In this document: positions 11,209 through 21,380 of the stretch, one piece after another
Layout of the letters: every line of letters begins with the position of its first letter
Position numbering within the stretch: position 1 is the first letter of the stretch
From: Cepaea nemoralis
Lineage: Eukaryota > Mollusca > Gastropoda > Stylommatophora > Helicidae
Assembly: GCA_014155875.1 (NCBI GenBank)
Contig: JACEFZ010017439.1
Location: 1-64,000, forward strand
Direction: 5' to 3'
DNA: 64,000 bases
Notes under the pieces: model-generated
Database searches by the model: none
The model's input: only the letters and a program-made list of their open reading frames with translations
What the model was told of the DNA's origin: nothing
Program-made: the position numbers and the translations under genes

Positions 11209-14200
11209 TCATTCATTAAGTAGCATGTCCTTTGCAGAACCTCGCTCCCATAACAACCTTCCGGAAAACCTCTCGATCATAAGCAAGATGTCCCGCGTCT
11301 GATACACCCATCTGGAGATCATCCGCCACATCCTGCACCCATCTTCTCTTTGGCCTTCCTCTTCCTCTCTTCCCAGGCATATACCCCTCCATTATTGTTC
11401 TCTCCAAACTTTCGTGACGTTTCAAGTGACCAAAATATTTCAATTTTCTTTGTTTTATCGTCTTTAATAGCCAATCTTCTTCAATATTCAACTCTTGAAG
11501 TATGGATGCATTTGTTCTTTTCTTTACCCAAGATATTCTTAGAACTCGTCTATAACATTTATATTCAAAGGCATGTATGCGCTGTTCAGCTTGTTTAGTA
11601 AGTGTCCATGTCTCACAGGCGTATGTTGCAATGGGAAAGATGCATGCTCTTAAAAATCTAATTTTTGTAGTTCTATCTGTCCCACTCCATAATTTATTCA
11701 GCTGTTTTAGTCTTTGAATTGCAAATGATAGTCGCCGTTTAATTTCTGTCATTGTGTCACCGTTGTTGGTAATCAATGAACCAAGATATTCAAAATTTTC
11801 CACTACCGCCAATTTTTCCCCATTAATGTATATTTCTTTCTCCATAGTAGTTTTATCTGTATGCATTATCTTTGTTTTTGCTATGTTAAGATATAAGTTG
11901 TGATTTTCGCTATTCAATTGGGTTGAAGCTATTAGGTTTTCTATGCCATTCTGTGTTGTGGATAGTAATACTGTATCATCAGCATATCGAATCTCCGGTA
12001 TGTCATGACCGCCAATATTTAGGGCATCATATAGCTCCCTGTTTATATCATCTCTTACATTTCTCATTATATTTTCGGCGTACAGGTTAAACAAATAGGG
12101 TGACAGCACGCAGCCCTGACGGACTCCTTGCTTGATGTCAAACCAATCTGATGCCTCGCCATCTATTCTAACTGCTGCTTGTTGGTCTAGATAGAGCATT
12201 TTTATGAGTTGTACTACATGTGATGGAAAGCCCATATTCCTCATGATTTCCCAAAGATTCTGATGTTGTACACAGTCAAATGCTTTTGAATAATCCACAA
12301 AACATGAGAATAGGTTTACATTAAATTCTCTGCACTTCTCTATTATTAAACGCATGTTGAATATGTGATCTCTTGTTCCTCTTCCTTGTCTAAATTCAGC
12401 TTGAACTACGTTAATTTCTTCTTCCATTTTCTTACGAAGTCTTCCCATTATGACTTTTAGTAGAATTTTACTTGCATGACTGATCAGGGCAACAGTTCTA
12501 TAGTTGGTGCATAATTTCAGGTTGCCCTTTTTTGGTATTGGAATGAAGATAGTTCTCTTCCAATCTTTTGGCCATATACCATATTTCCAAATCTTTGTAC
12601 ATAATGCATGATATATGTGTATGCTTTCTTCTCCTCCCGCTTTAATTAGTTCAGCTGGTATCTCATCACATCCAGGTGATTTACCATTCTTCAGGTTCTT
12701 TATAGCCCAAGCAATTTCATCTAATGAGGGTTCAGGTTCTGTCTCTGCTGCCATTGGTTCATGTATCTCATTCATATCCTCACTGTCACTCATATCATAC
12801 ATTCCACTGCAGTACTCCCGCCATCTTTCTAGAATTTGTCTAGATTCTGTTAAGGTATTTCCCATCTTGTCACAGATAACATTCAATTGAGGTTGAACAT
12901 TTCTTGTCAATAACTTCATTTCTTTGAACATTTCATAATCTCTTCCAGTCTTATGATATTGCTCTATTCTGGTACAGCAATCTTGTATATATTGATTTTT
13001 GTCCTTTCTTGTGTTCTTTCTTATTTCTCGAGTTAAAGATTTATACTTCATCCTGCTGTTATCGGATTCACCTCCTTTCTGTTTAAGTTCCCTTCGTTGT
13101 TTTATTAATTCTAATGTGTCTGATGTAATCCATGGCTTAAGTTGCTTTTTCTTGGTCGGAATTAAATCTTTGGCTACAGTTATCAAGATATCTCTAGCTT
13201 GTACTGCCAGTTCATCAGGTGTCATTTCTTCTTGTACAGACATCAAGACCCCAAAGCGATTCCTAACTTCTATGTTATATGCGTCTGGTATGTTTGTGAG
13301 ATCAAAACGAAGTGGTCTTGGTCCTCGGGTAAGATTTTTGAGTTTTAATTTCAGATCTGCTTCTAATAACTGATGATCTGTAGCACAGTCTGCACTACGT
13401 AGGGTTTTTGCAGATGTTATGCTTGATCTCCATCTTCTTTGTATTAAAATATAATCTATCTGATTTTTGGTAATACTGTATGGAGACTTCCATGTGAAGA
13501 GTCTTCTTGGGTGTTGTTTAAAAAGTGTGTTGGCTATCGTTAACTCATTTTCTATGCAAAATTCAATTAATTTGTCACCTGCATCATTTCTATTTCCTAA
13601 TCCAAATTTTCCTAAAACGTGTCTCTCATTTTCAGCTCTTCCTGCACCAACTTTTGCATTAAAATCTCCCATTATTATTGTTATATCATTATGACCAATC
13701 TTATTTAATGTGTCTTGTAGTGTGTTGTAAAAATCTTCAATTTCGTCCTCCTCTGCTGTTGAAGTAGGTGCATATATCTGTATGAGAGTTGTGTTTTTGC
13801 GACGGCCTTTAAGTCTAATAGTGAGGATTCTATCACTAACTGGATTATATCCCATTAAAGTTTTTGCAGTTGTCTTATCTAAACAAAATGCCACTCCACT
13901 CTGGCCTCCGGCGTCTCTATCAGAATAAATGAAAATACTTCCATTTTCAGTTGTAAAATGTCCCTTGCCGCTCCAGCGATGCTCACTAATTCCTAAAATT
14001 TGAATGTTTAACCTCTCAATCTCATCACACACTACTTTAAGCTTTCCCTCATACAGACTTCTCACATTCTACGTTGCTATTCTCACTCTGTTTCTTAGTC
14101 TGACACAGGGGATTTCCTTGGTAACACAGTCAGGATTAACTCCGTCATCACGATTACTAGTACTGGTCCCTGTGTCGCACTCTTCCCCAGTGTTATCGGA

Positions 14201-14584
14201 TCTGCCTGGCCTGGGGGTCTCGCCACCAGATCTCTTTCTTGTTATGTTTTCTTTCATGGTTGCTATGGTTTCTTGGCAAGTTTTGCAGAAGGTAGTTTGC
14301 CATTGCTTTCCTTCTGGGCAGTGACTGTATTAGTCGGTGGCCATAGCCATTGTCTCTACTGATGAGATCATCTGCCTATCGCCGCAGAGTGCAAGACCAT
14401 AACCAACAACAATCTGTCGGCTGCTCTCACACTCCATCCACCACCTGTTTCCATGGCTTCACGTAACCCTGATCGGGGGGGGGGGGGGGGCTAAACGGGT
14501 ACTCCACCTTGCCCAAGGGTGTCCCGTAGACTACCGGAGGAAAGGAGGCGTCTTACATCTCCTTTGATAGGGGATACCCCGCTA
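11209..14584 (-). mobile_element. near full-length RTE-like non-LTR retrotransposon
   Basis: A 3.4-kb element in minus orientation with a short 3' UTR and an (ATGA)-type tail (tgaatgaatga) directly after the stop, both typical of the RTE clade. It is flanked by a candidate 6-bp TSD, acatat, at 11203-11208 and 14585-14590. The surrounding DNA on both sides is a loose 'gtgacaagtgacac' repeat, consistent with one target split by the insertion. The 5' end contains a run of 16 C (minus strand). One in-frame amber codon breaks the single ORF. Confidence 0.85.
11216..14257 (-). pseudogene. RTE-type EN-RT polyprotein with one amber codon
   Basis: Reading 14257 to 11216 gives 62 codons, one TAG at 14066-14068, then 949 codons in the same frame to TAA. 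The TAG replaces the Trp expected in the conserved start of the endonuclease (…RIAT-stop-NVRSLYEGKL), a single G-to-A change. An apparent start just after the TAG is a GTG and is not credible. Endonuclease motifs are GISEHRW, IIMGDFNAKVG and ATDHQLL. RT motifs are CFVDYSKAFDCVQ, GVRQGCVLSPYLFN and YADDTVLL. The C-terminal part carries YFGHLKRHESLE and GRGRPKRRW, as in BovB/RTE proteins. There is no RNase H. All other visible motifs are intact, so inactivation looks recent. Confidence 0.9.
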
Positions 14585-14590
14585 ACATAT

Positions 14591-14819
14591 AACAAGTGAA
14601 AATTCTTACAAGTGACACTTATGACACACGTGACAACGTGACAGTTGTAACGAGGGACACGTGACATATGATAGTTATGACAAGTATCTATGACAAGTGA
14701 CAATTTGGCAATTTTTAAAGCGGCTGAAAGATTATCTGTAACCTACAGATGGTTATTGTCTTCATATGTTCATCACTGATGTATGAGATGCTGTGTCCGG
14801 CTCTCGCATACAACACCTA
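14591..14819. other. degenerate 'gtgaca' repeat flanking the RTE insertion
   Basis: Irregular 'acaagtgacacttatgaca' motifs up to about 14705 continue the sequence at about 11100-11202 on the other side of the RTE element. The remainder shows nothing. Confidence 0.6.
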
Positions 14820-15299
14820 AAGCTTAGTTCTTCTTCTTCTTCTTCGTTCATCCGGAGTTTTTTTTCGGATGTGATTGCGTTGTGCCTGTTTACAGCAGAG
14901 CTGCGTTCTTGCGCCGTTAGGCCGACACATCCGACTTCTGCGGGCATTTGTTGACCGGGTTAACCTTCCCGGGGGTTTCTTAGGACGTTGACTCTCACTG
15001 TTGTGGTGTTATCCCCCATCCTAGCTGGCCCATATAGAACAGCCAAAGATCCTGGTCAGCCCTCAAGGGAAGGCAGGGGCAGACCATGGGCATTCCCCGC
15101 CATCCAAGGAGGCTTCCATACTTGCATAGCCGATACATAGCGCTCTGATACTGGGCTCACCCAAGGAATCGTCACGTCCTGCACATGGCTGCTTAGCCTC
15201 ACTTCCGTATATTGGGCCTTCCGTTCACCATAGGCTGTTCTTCCGGAAACCAGAAGTATGCAGTCTGCAGATGACATCCACACAGTGAGCTTTCGATTC

Positions 15300-15782
15300 G
15301 GACTTTCCATGTAATGGATTTGCTATCCAAGCAATATTCCATTTCGTGCCACTAGGACACTTTTCCACCTTTTATGAAGCCCACACAGTGGGCTTTTGAT
15401 TCAGACTTTCCACGTAATGGATTTGCTATCCAAGCAATATTCCATTTCATGCCACTAGGCCACTTTTCCACCTTTTATGAAGCCCACACAGTGGGCTTTT
15501 GATTCGGACTTTCCACGTAATGGATTTGCTATCCAAGCAATATTCCATTTCATGCCACTAGGACACTTTTCCACCTTTTATGAAGCCCACACAATGGGCT
15601 TTTGATTCGGACTTTCCTCGTAATGGATTTGCTATCCAAGCAATATTCCATTTCGTGCCACTGGGACACTTTTCCACCTTTTATGAAGCCCACACAGCGA
15701 GCTTTCGATTTGGACTTTCCACATAATGGATTTGCTATCCAAGCAATATTCCAATTCATGCCTCTGGGTCTTCATGCACCTT
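15300..15782. repeat. 103-bp tandem repeats in the 3' UTR of LINE T
   Basis: Nearly five copies of a 103-bp unit around 'tggatttgctatccaagcaa' and 'cttttccaccttttatgaag'. The inner copy A has about two (20741-20935). Unit number therefore varies between family members. Confidence 0.92.
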
Positions 15783-16489
15783 TAAATGTCAACCTGTATG
15801 TAGTTTAAGTAAGCTGCGGTCAACTTTAGCTTGTTGATATCTCCATAGAGCTTGTCCTCAAATGAAGCAGGTGTGGGCCAAAATATCTTTCTCTGTTCTG
15901 CATACGTTGGACAATCCTGCAGCAAATGTTTTGCTGTCATTTTTCCAGTTCTACAATTACATTCATCGGTATCTCCTATCTTTAGTTTATTGAACAAGTG
16001 GTATTTCAGCCTGTTATGTCCTGTGCGGAGTCTGAAGATTGCTACTTGTTCTCTTCGGTCGAGTTTGTAATATGCATCATCCTTCTGATGGCCTGGATGC
16101 TCTGATTCCCATTTGGTTCTATAAGTGCTTTTTATCAACCTCTTTGCCTCATTATAGGTTATGTCTATGTCAGGTTGTGGTAGTCGTCCGCCCTCTTTTG
16201 CCAGTCTGTCAGCCTCTTCGTTTCCAGGTATACTGCAATGTGATGGGATCCACTGTATTACAACTTTTTTGGATTTCTGGCATAGACCATGGAGTGCTGC
16301 TCTTAGGTCAGTTAGTTCTGTGCTGTTATTGCTCTTCAGTATTGAGACAGCTGACTTTGCATCTGTGAAGATAGCTATTTGCTTCTCTTTATTTTCCTCC
16401 ATCAGGAGCATTTCTGCTGCAGTTTTCAGAGCCTCTACCTCTGCTTTGAAGTTACTTGACAATTTTCCAGTTGCCATTGAATGTGCTTT
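15782..16489 (-). pseudogene. C-terminal RNase H part of LINE T ORF
   Basis: The displaced 3' end of the T polyprotein begins KAHSMATGKLSSNFKAEVEA and runs to the stop at 15782-15784. It carries the RNase H residues E (FKAEVEAL), D (FTDAKSAV) and HCSIPGNEEADRLAKEGG. After that comes a knuckle-like CNC…HLLQDC motif. The frame is intact but separated from its N-terminal part by the inserted copy A, and T has two further frameshifts. Confidence 0.9.
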
Positions 16490-16888
16490 CCCCCCCCCCC
16501 CTCTGCTGTGTGTCCACCGTGACGAGGTAGAGGGGCTTGTGCGTCCCAATGACCCCAAGAGCTATGCCGACGGTAGCACAGCTACTGGTAGGGCCACCCA
16601 TGTCGGACAGGTCAAAGGAGAGGGACCAGACGAAGAGACACACAAACCTGCTGCCTTGTAGGTAGACTGGGGACAGTCAAAGGCTAGGGAAAGCATCCCA
16701 AATACATGCTTGTCGAAATCGGATGTACTGAGCCACAGGCTTGACAAAGCAGTGCAACGTAAAACCTGCTGCCTTGTAGGTAGACTGGGGACAGTCAAAG
16801 GCTAGGGAAAGCATCCCGAATAAATGCTTGTCGAAATCGGATGTACTGAGCCACAGGCTAGACAAAGCAGTGCAACGTAACTTAATTC

Positions 16889-19800
16889 ATGATGTCACAA
16901 ATCAAAATTAATCGATATGGTGCTAATCCCGTGAAGTCCCATCAGGCGGTGATAGTGCCGGGCCCCCTGCCTCGAGGGGGTCCACCCATGACTACTGGTG
17001 GTCACCTTCCCCTGTGCTGTGGAGTCAAGGCACAGAGGAGTAGGTTAAGAGCTATTGACCAAATACCCCGGACACTCAACATACTACAGTGGAATGCCGA
17101 AGGAGTTTACAAGAAGAAAGACTCCCTAACACAGCGTCTTCATAAAGATAGAATAGATGTGGCATGCATTCAAGAGACACACCTCAACGCCAATCACAAA
17201 TTCTCAGTCAGAGGATATCAGGCCACACGTTTCGACCGCGAAGGACACAAAGGAGGAGTTCTAATACTTACACGAAATACAATACCTTGCAGCGAAGTAT
17301 CTGTGATCTCTGACAACCAAACGGAAATTATAGGTGTTGATATAATGATAAAGGACGTGAAAATAAGAATCTACAATCTGTATAGCCCAGCAGATAAGGA
17401 CCTTACACTCTCAAACATGAAAATAACTGACACAAACTGCATTATTGTCGGAGACTTTAATAGCCGTTCAGAAAGATGGGGATACCCAGATACTGACAAA
17501 AGAGGTGATGAATTGGAGGACTGGGAAATAGACTCAAATCTCCATCTACTCAACAAAGCGGATGACACACCGAGCTTCTACTCCAGAAGATGGCTTACCA
17601 CTTCTACTCCAGACTTAGCTTTCTGCACAGGAGACATCCTCCACAAAATCGATCGCCATGTGCTGGACCAATTAGCAGGTAGTGACCACAGACCAATCAA
17701 GCTTGAAATGAATATGGAGTATGTTCCACAGGAGCAAAAACCCTTGCCCCGCTGGAATTATAAACGAGCAGATTGGGACAGATTTGCCATACTAACAGAC
17801 AAATATTGTGAAAACATAAATACACGATATGGCAACATAAAGCAAATGGTGGAAAGTCTAAACAGAGCGATAATACAGGCAGCCACTGAGTCCATTCCAA
17901 GAGGAGCGAGGAAAAATTACAAACCATACTGGACTGAAGAACTACAAAGTTTGGAGGACAAAGTTGAAGATGCCAGGAAGACAGCAGAGAGAGAACAAAC
18001 AATTGAAGCAAACATCTCTCTCAAAGCCATCTCAGCAAAATATAAAAGAACAGTAAATCAAACAACAAGAGATTGTTGGAGGGAAAAAACAGAAAACCTG
18101 AATTTTGACAGGGATGGAAACAAACTATGGAAACTAGTGAAAGCCATGAACAATGAAGGACCTAGAAACAAACAAATAACAATTAAACAAGGAAATGCCT
18201 TGCTTACAGGAAAAAAGGCTGCCAATGCACTAATGGAACACTATGCAAATGCAAAGCACATTGATATTACAACCGAACAGAAGAAAGCAATCAAAGACAA
18301 ACAGATACATCATAGAAATACAGAGACAGCAGCAGAATATATGATGGCAAATCTAACAATGGAAGAAATGGAACAGGCAATGAATACCCTAAAAAAGAAG
18401 AAATCACCAGGAAAGGATGGAATCACAAATGAAATGCTAATAGGACTAGGCACCAAGGCAAAGAAGAAACTACTAGCAGTCCTAAATAACAGCTGGAAGA
18501 GAGGAATAGTCCCACAGGCATGGAAGGAAGCTATACTAATACCAGTCCCAAAGAAAGGAAAAGACCTGGAAGAACCAAATGGCTATCGACCTATCAGTCT
18601 ACTTAGCTGTGTAGGAAAATTAATGGAACGCATTATCAATGGCAGGCTAACATGGCATCTGGAAGAAAACAAACTCTTAACACCACACCAAGCAGGATTC
18701 AGAAAGTACAGATCCACTGAAGATCAAATAACCTATATAGCTCAGGAAATAGAGGATGCCTTCCAAGAGAAAAAGCACACACTAGCAGTCTGGATAGATT
18801 TAGAAAAAGCATTTGATAAAGTATGGAAGGAAGGACTGAAAGTAAAACTGCAAAACATGCATGTTTGTGGGAAAATGTATAAATGGATCAGCCACTACCT
18901 TGAGAACAGAACTGCCAGGACAAAAGTACAAGGACAAACAAGCAAAATGATGCTGCTGGAGCAAGGTGTCCCCCAAGGAGGAGTTCTTTCACCAACATTA
19001 TTCCTAGCATATATAAATGACATCACAGAAAATTTTCCAGCCAGAGTACACACATCCTCCTTTGCAGATGACCTAGCCATATGGACATCTGAAGAATATA
19101 TTAGTACAGCTAACAGCAGAATACAGCAAGCCTTATTAGCGCTAGAGGACTGGTCAAAATCATGGCTAGTGAAGATAAGTGAGGAGAAAACAACATGCAC
19201 AGTGTTCTCCCTCTCAAATAAAACTCAGCAACCTAAGCTGGTATTGAATGGAAAAATATTGCGCCATGAAGAAAATCCAAACTATCTAGGAGTCACCTTT
19301 GATCGTCGCCTGACATGGAAGACACAGGTTGAGAAAAATCGAACAAGAGCAAGGCAGAGAATGGCAATCATGAAAAAGCTTGCTGGTTCAACGTGGGGAG
19401 CAGATGAGAAAGTTCTCAAGAAGTTATATACTGGACGGGTGAGGCCAGTACTGGAATATGGCATTGCAGCTTGGGCAACAGCAGCTAAGTCAAACTTTAA
19501 CAAAATAAGTAGAGTCCAAAACCAAGGAATGCGAATCATAACTGGAAGCCTGAAGACAACGCCTATTAATGAACTAGAAAAGATCACTTGTTTACAACCA
19601 ATGCAGGACAGAAGAGATAGCAGAGCCCAGCAACAAGCAGAAAAATTTAGAAGATTGACAGACCACCCTATGTACAACAGATTTAATGGCTTTGGAAAGG
19701 GAAGACTGAAGCGTAGCAACTTTGTAGAAACTGCAAAACGAAGGATTAGGGCAGATCCTATACTTAACATATCAACAGTCAAGCCCATACACAATGCACA

Positions 19801-20740
19801 CAAGTTCCCAGCTTGGAGACAGCAGCAACTGTCTGAGATGATAGAAAACATTCCTGGTATTGAGAAAAAGAACACTCAGCATGAAACCGAAAGAAGAGAA
19901 ATAACCCTAAACTACATAAAAGAACATTACCCAAGCAGGAATTGGACCCATGCATATACAGATGGATCAGCCAAAAATTCAATAGAGAATGGAGGAGGAG
20001 GAATTCTCCTAATTTTAAAAAATGGAATGAAAAAAACACATTCAATGGCAACTGGAAAATTTTCAAGTAACTTCAAAGCGGAGGTAGAGGCTTTGAAAAC
20101 TGCAGCAGAAATGCTCCTGATGGAGGAAAATAAAGAGAAGCAAATAGCTATCTTCACAGATGCAAAGTCAGCTGTCTCAATACTGAAGAGCAATAACAGC
20201 ACAGAACTAACTGACCTAAGAGCAGCACTCCATGGTCTATGCCAGAAATCCAAAAAAGTTGTAATACAGTGGATCCCATCACATTGCAGTATACCTGGAA
20301 ACGAAGAGGCTGACAGACTGGCAAAAGAGGGCGGACGACTACCACAGCCTGACATAGACATAACCTATAATGAGGCAAAGAGGTTGATAAAAAGCACTTA
20401 TAGAACCAAATGGGAGTCAGAGCATCCAGGCCATCAGAAGGATGATGCATATTACAAACTCGACCGAAGAGAACAAGTAGCAATCTTCAGACTCCGCACA
20501 GGACATAACAGGCTGAAATACCACTTGTTCAATAAACTAAAGATAGGAGATACCGATGAATGTAATTGTAGAACTGGAAAAATGACAGCAAAACATTTGC
20601 TGCAGGATTGCCCAACGTATGCAGAACAGAGAAAGATATTTTGGCCCACACCTGCTTCATTTGAGGACAAGCTCTATGGAGATATCAACAAGCTCAAGTT
20701 GACAGCAGCTTACTTTAACTACATACAGGTTGACATTTAA
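16889..20740 (+). CDS. LINE A polyprotein: AP-endonuclease, RT, RNase H
   Basis: A 1,283-residue open frame beginning MMSQIKINRYGANP. Residues ~60-285 form an apurinic-type endonuclease (LQWNAEGV, CIQETHL, IVGDFNSRS, GSDHRPI). Residues ~500-830 form the reverse transcriptase: KKKSPGKDGI, NGYRPISLLS, VWIDLEKAFDKV, QGVPQGGVLSP and catalytic FADDLAIW. Residues ~1015-1150 form RNase H (YTDGSAKNS, FKAEVEAL, FTDAKSAV, HCSIPGNEEADRLAKEG). The C-terminus has a CNC…HLLQDC knuckle. No separate ORF1/gag is found, so this is a single-ORF element. Domain order fits the I group (I, Nimb, Ingi); I do not fix the clade. T has about 20 substitutions in the ~645 residues compared. Confidence 0.95.
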   Translation: MMSQIKINRYGANPVKSHQAVIVPGPLPRGGPPMTTGGHLPLCCGVKAQRSRLRAIDQIPRTLNILQWNAEGVYKKKDSLTQRLHKDRIDVACIQETHLNANHKFSVRGYQATRFDREGHKGGVLILTRNTIPCSEVSVISDNQTEIIGVDIMIKDVKIRIYNLYSPADKDLTLSNMKITDTNCIIVGDFNSRSERWGYPDTDKRGDELEDWEIDSNLHLLNKADDTPSFYSRRWLTTSTPDLAFCTGDILHKIDRHVLDQLAGSDHRPIKLEMNMEYVPQEQKPLPRWNYKRADWDRFAILTDKYCENINTRYGNIKQMVESLNRAIIQAATESIPRGARKNYKPYWTEELQSLEDKVEDARKTAEREQTIEANISLKAISAKYKRTVNQTTRDCWREKTENLNFDRDGNKLWKLVKAMNNEGPRNKQITIKQGNALLTGKKAANALMEHYANAKHIDITTEQKKAIKDKQIHHRNTETAAEYMMANLTMEEMEQAMNTLKKKKSPGKDGITNEMLIGLGTKAKKKLLAVLNNSWKRGIVPQAWKEAILIPVPKKGKDLEEPNGYRPISLLSCVGKLMERIINGRLTWHLEENKLLTPHQAGFRKYRSTEDQITYIAQEIEDAFQEKKHTLAVWIDLEKAFDKVWKEGLKVKLQNMHVCGKMYKWISHYLENRTARTKVQGQTSKMMLLEQGVPQGGVLSPTLFLAYINDITENFPARVHTSSFADDLAIWTSEEYISTANSRIQQALLALEDWSKSWLVKISEEKTTCTVFSLSNKTQQPKLVLNGKILRHEENPNYLGVTFDRRLTWKTQVEKNRTRARQRMAIMKKLAGSTWGADEKVLKKLYTGRVRPVLEYGIAAWATAAKSNFNKISRVQNQGMRIITGSLKTTPINELEKITCLQPMQDRRDSRAQQQAEKFRRLTDHPMYNRFNGFGKGRLKRSNFVETAKRRIRADPILNISTVKPIHNAHKFPAWRQQQLSEMIENIPGIEKKNTQHETERREITLNYIKEHYPSRNWTHAYTDGSAKNSIENGGGGILLILKNGMKKTHSMATGKFSSNFKAEVEALKTAAEMLLMEENKEKQIAIFTDAKSAVSILKSNNSTELTDLRAALHGLCQKSKKVVIQWIPSHCSIPGNEEADRLAKEGGRLPQPDIDITYNEAKRLIKSTYRTKWESEHPGHQKDDAYYKLDRREQVAIFRLRTGHNRLKYHLFNKLKIGDTDECNCRTGKMTAKHLLQDCPTYAEQRKIFWPTPASFEDKLYGDINKLKLTAAYFNYIQVDI

Positions 20741-21189
20741 AGGTGCATGAAGACCCAGAGGCATGAAATGGAATATTGCTTGGATAGCAAATCCATTATG
20801 TGGAAAGTCCAAATCGAAAGCTCGCTGTGTGGGCTTCAAAAAAGGTGGAAAAGTGTCCTAGTGGCACGAAATGGAATATTGCTTGGATAGCAAATCCATT
20901 ACATGGAAAGTCCGAATCGAAAGCTCACTGTGTGGATGTCATCTGCAGACTGCATACTTCTGGTTTCCGGAAGAACAGCCTATGGTGAACGGAAGGCCCA
21001 ATATACGGAAGTGAGGCTAAGCAGCCATGTGCAGGACGTGACGATTCCTTGGGTGAGCCCAGTACCAGAGCGCTATGTATCGGCCCTGCAAGTATGGAAG
21101 CCTCCTTGGATGGCGGGGAATGCCCATGGTCTGCCCCTGCCTTCCCTTGAGGGCTGACCAGGATCTTTGGCTGTTCTATATGGACCAGC

Positions 21190-21380
21190 TGGGATGGGGG
21201 ATAACACCACAACAGTGAGAGTCAAACGTCCTAAGAAACTCCCGGGAAGGTTAACCCGGTCAACAAATGCCCGCAGAAGTCGGATGTGTCGGCCTAACGG
21301 CGCAAGAACGCAGCTCTGCTGTAAACAGGCACAACGCAATCACATCCGAAAAAAAAACTCCGGATGAACGAAGAAGAAGA
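21190..21380 (+). repeat. terminal module of the LINE 3' UTR shared with SINE-like copies
   Basis: From cccgggaaggttaacccgg (about 21242) to the (GAA)n tail, this ~140-bp end of LINE A is the same sequence that occurs alone at 39924-40162, 40973-41113 and 55400-55538, and inverted at the T end (14831-14970). Confidence 0.88.

Larger units (their letters stand above)
16490..21380 (+). mobile_element. inner LINE 'A' (I-like), full length, apparently young
   Basis: A complete 4.9-kb non-LTR retrotransposon in plus orientation. It sits inside the RNase H region of T, between exact copies of gaatgtgcttt (16479-16489 and 21379-21389; the first two bases may belong to the tail). The 5' end starts with twelve C, against four in T, followed by tctgctgtgtgtcc. 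The 5' UTR has a ~119-bp duplication (about 16644-16880). One long intact ORF follows, then a 3' UTR with two 103-bp units, the shared ~140-bp terminal module and a (GAA)n tail. Intact ORF, full length and clean TSDs make it the best candidate for a recently mobile copy in the window. Confidence 0.95.

Noticed and set aside
11216..14065. Start codon of the RTE protein at 14065
   Set aside because: It is a GTG directly after an in-frame TAG; the conserved protein continues upstream to 14257.
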